Origin: Halosolutus halophilus
Lineage (GTDB): Archaea > Halobacteriota > Halobacteria > Halobacteriales > Natrialbaceae
Assembly: GCF_022869805.1 (NCBI RefSeq)
Contig: NZ_CP094974.1
Coordinates: 744,001 to 808,000 of the forward strand
DNA length: 64,000 nucleotides
Direction: 5' to 3'
Translations under genes and position numbers: made by a program
The notes under the pieces: generated by a model
Database searches by the model: none
What the model was told of the DNA's origin: nothing
What the model saw: the letters and a program-made list of their open reading frames with translations, nothing else
Shown here: in pieces, positions 62,932 to 64,000 of the stretch
Layout of the letters: each line of letters begins with the position of its first letter
How positions within the stretch are numbered: the stretch's first letter is position 1

Positions 62932-63099
62932 ATGTCCGATCGCACCGATCGATTACTCGCCGTGCTTGTCGTGCTGGTGGCATTGTTGGTCCTGTCCGCA
63001 CCGAATCTAACCGGAAATGATCTGGGGCTGATCATACCAAATCTGATCGCAATTTTCGCTCTACTGTATGGACTGATCGCACTGGTGAGAACGTCCTGA
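62932..63099 (+). CDS. small two-segment membrane protein
   Basis: 55 residues from ATG 62932: a charged start (MSDRTDR), a first membrane segment (LLAVLVVLVALLVLS), a short loop (APNLTGNDLG) and a second segment (LIIPNLIAIFALLYGLIALV). The hydrophobic pattern and a TATA-like tatttac about 33 bases upstream make it credible despite its size. Haloarchaea have many such small membrane proteins; function unknown. Confidence 0.55.
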   Translation: MSDRTDRLLAVLVVLVALLVLSAPNLTGNDLGLIIPNLIAIFALLYGLIALVRTS

Positions 63100-63182
63100 C
63101 GAACCTATCCAAATTGATACGTCTGCGCCCTATACGTAACACGGCCACCGGGAACCTATCATGACTGGAGGATTTCAACAGA

Positions 63183-63495
63183 GCCGATCAAGCGCAATCC
63201 CGGGGCGATTGACATTCTTCTCGGTGACAAAGGATATGACGACCAGAAAATCAGACTACTTGCTCGTCAATACGAGGTTCGTCCCCTGATCAAGCATCGT
63301 GAGTTCACGACGCTTCATAAGGTACGGAACGCACGCTTAGACGCTGATCTCTACGGACAGCGGAGTCAATCAGAGACAGTCAACTCAACGCTCAAGCGGA
63401 AATCCGGCGCGTTCGTTCGCTCACGATGATGGTGGAAGCAGTTCCGTGAACTCACCATCGCTTGTCTCATCCATGATATCGACCGATCACTCTGA
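63183..63495 (+). pseudogene. IS5-family transposase C-terminal fragment
   Basis: It reads IKRNPGAIDILLGDKGYDDQ, RPLIKHREFTTLHKVRNARL, YGQRSQSETVNSTLKRKSGA and ends WKQFRELTIACLIHDIDRSL. An in-frame TGA replaces Trp in the SRWWWKQF motif (near 63427). The N-terminal two thirds are missing; the fragment begins right at an IS5-type end (ggatttcaacagagcc, about 63169-63184). Confidence 0.82.
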
Positions 63496-63545
63496 ACGGT
63501 CAGTACAGGCGTCGAAGTTAACAACCCAAGTTGAACGAGTTTCTC

Positions 63546-63998
63546 CTATTCGTCTGACCGAGGGGCAATCCGGATGAAGTCTGCCGCGACACTCTCGTCT
63601 GAGGAAACTGATTCGTGCGAGACTGGCTGAGCAGGTGTCCCGACATCCTTGACCGGCTCAGAAAGCACGGTGATGAGGTATCCGGTGTCGGAAAAGACAT
63701 CGGACTCCGAATTCACGTGGAGTAACACGTTTCTCTGGTTATCTCGGTGTTGCAGATCAGCAGTGATACCGATATCCGATCCCGTGGGTCGGTTCACTGG
63801 AGTGGGACTGGAACTCGACTCTCCGTCTTCCCGAGGAGACTGTCGCGTCGACGTACGGTTGGCTTCATCATCGGGCGCCGCGACCGGAATCTCGGTAAGT
63901 TGCGATTCTTCGCTGCTGTCTAATTGTGCAACTCCGTCGATTGAGAGGTCGTCAGGGACGCTTGCAGTCGTTGAACACCAGTATGCGAGACTCACGTG
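63546..63998 (-). CDS. hypothetical protein, runs off the right edge
   Basis: At least 149 residues, reading leftward from beyond the window; a GTG at 63995 is the only visible start and is probably not the true one. The product is acidic and Ser/Thr-rich with a probably disordered middle (EANRTSTRQSPREDGESSSS). RNVLLHVNSESDVFSDTGYL gives a short structured part near the end. No family is recognised. Confidence 0.5.
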   Translation of the reverse strand, partial: HVSLAYWCSTTASVPDDLSIDGVAQLDSSEESQLTEIPVAAPDDEANRTSTRQSPREDGESSSSPTPVNRPTGSDIGITADLQHRDNQRNVLLHVNSESDVFSDTGYLITVLSEPVKDVGTPAQPVSHESVSSDESVAADFIRIAPRSDE

Positions 63999-64000
63999 CT

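Noticed and set aside
1-64000. CRISPR arrays, tRNA and rRNA genes
   Set aside because: I looked for regularly spaced direct repeats and for tRNA-type GGTTCGAATCC arms. The single match (near 13850) is inside sdhB, and the interspersed repeats at 35-42 kb are irregular in spacing and not CRISPR-like.

Overview
The window looks like a chromosome or megaplasmid segment of a halophilic archaeon (class Halobacteria). The evidence is the strongly acidic proteins, high GC in genes with AT-rich gaps, many twin-arginine signals followed by lipoboxes, a HalOD1 output domain, PAS histidine kinases with the ASHDLQEP motif, and TATA-like boxes 25-35 bases before ATG codons with almost no Shine-Dalgarno sites. 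I cannot fix the genus.

Layout. 0-4 kb: the end of a TRAP-type fused permease, a gamma-glutamyltransferase and an MFS carrier. 4.5-18 kb: a catabolic island. It holds two succinate dehydrogenase/fumarate reductase membrane anchors (sdhC, sdhD-like), a split UxaA/SuyAB-type lyase, a frameshifted phosphate-type permease, a TauE/SafE exporter, an argininosuccinate-lyase-like enzyme, the SdhA/FrdA-type flavoprotein and SdhB, an IclR regulator, an MFS carrier and a frameshifted methyltransferase. The flavoprotein has Cys where the FAD-linking His normally sits. 18-22.6 kb: an enoyl-CoA hydratase and a complete three-gene NAD(P) transhydrogenase (pntA, pntA2, pntB).

22.6-47 kb is an accessory zone with decayed genes. 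It carries relics of nucleotide-sugar genes (UDP-glucose dehydrogenase, epimerase, nucleotidyltransferase), broken IS6, IS5 and IS630 elements, an orphan TnpB-type terminal hairpin and a family of short degenerate non-coding repeats. Intact genes stand between them: a giant multicopper oxidase of about 1523 aa, two PAS histidine kinases, a receiver protein, a HalOD1 protein, a PD-(D/E)XK-like protein, a lipoprotein with three near-identical repeats, and small membrane and zinc-ribbon proteins.

47.4-61.4 kb is a well-ordered carbohydrate catabolic cluster: a divergent IclR regulator, a complete sugar ABC importer (ATPase, binding lipoprotein, two permeases), a creatininase-family amidohydrolase, a barrel protein of unknown function, an enolase-superfamily dehydratase, an SDR dehydrogenase, a CBM9-like protein, RidA, a Tat-exported GH109-like Gfo/Idh/MocA protein and a Tat-exported GH20 beta-N-acetylhexosaminidase. 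Together these suggest external cleavage of N-acetylhexosamine glycans, ABC uptake, and a non-phosphorylative route by oxidation, deacylation, dehydration and imine hydrolysis. This is the best candidate here for an undescribed system.

61.4-64 kb is again IS debris, including a second dehydrogenase-epimerase chimera with the same architecture as the one at 24 kb, and a gene that runs off the right edge.
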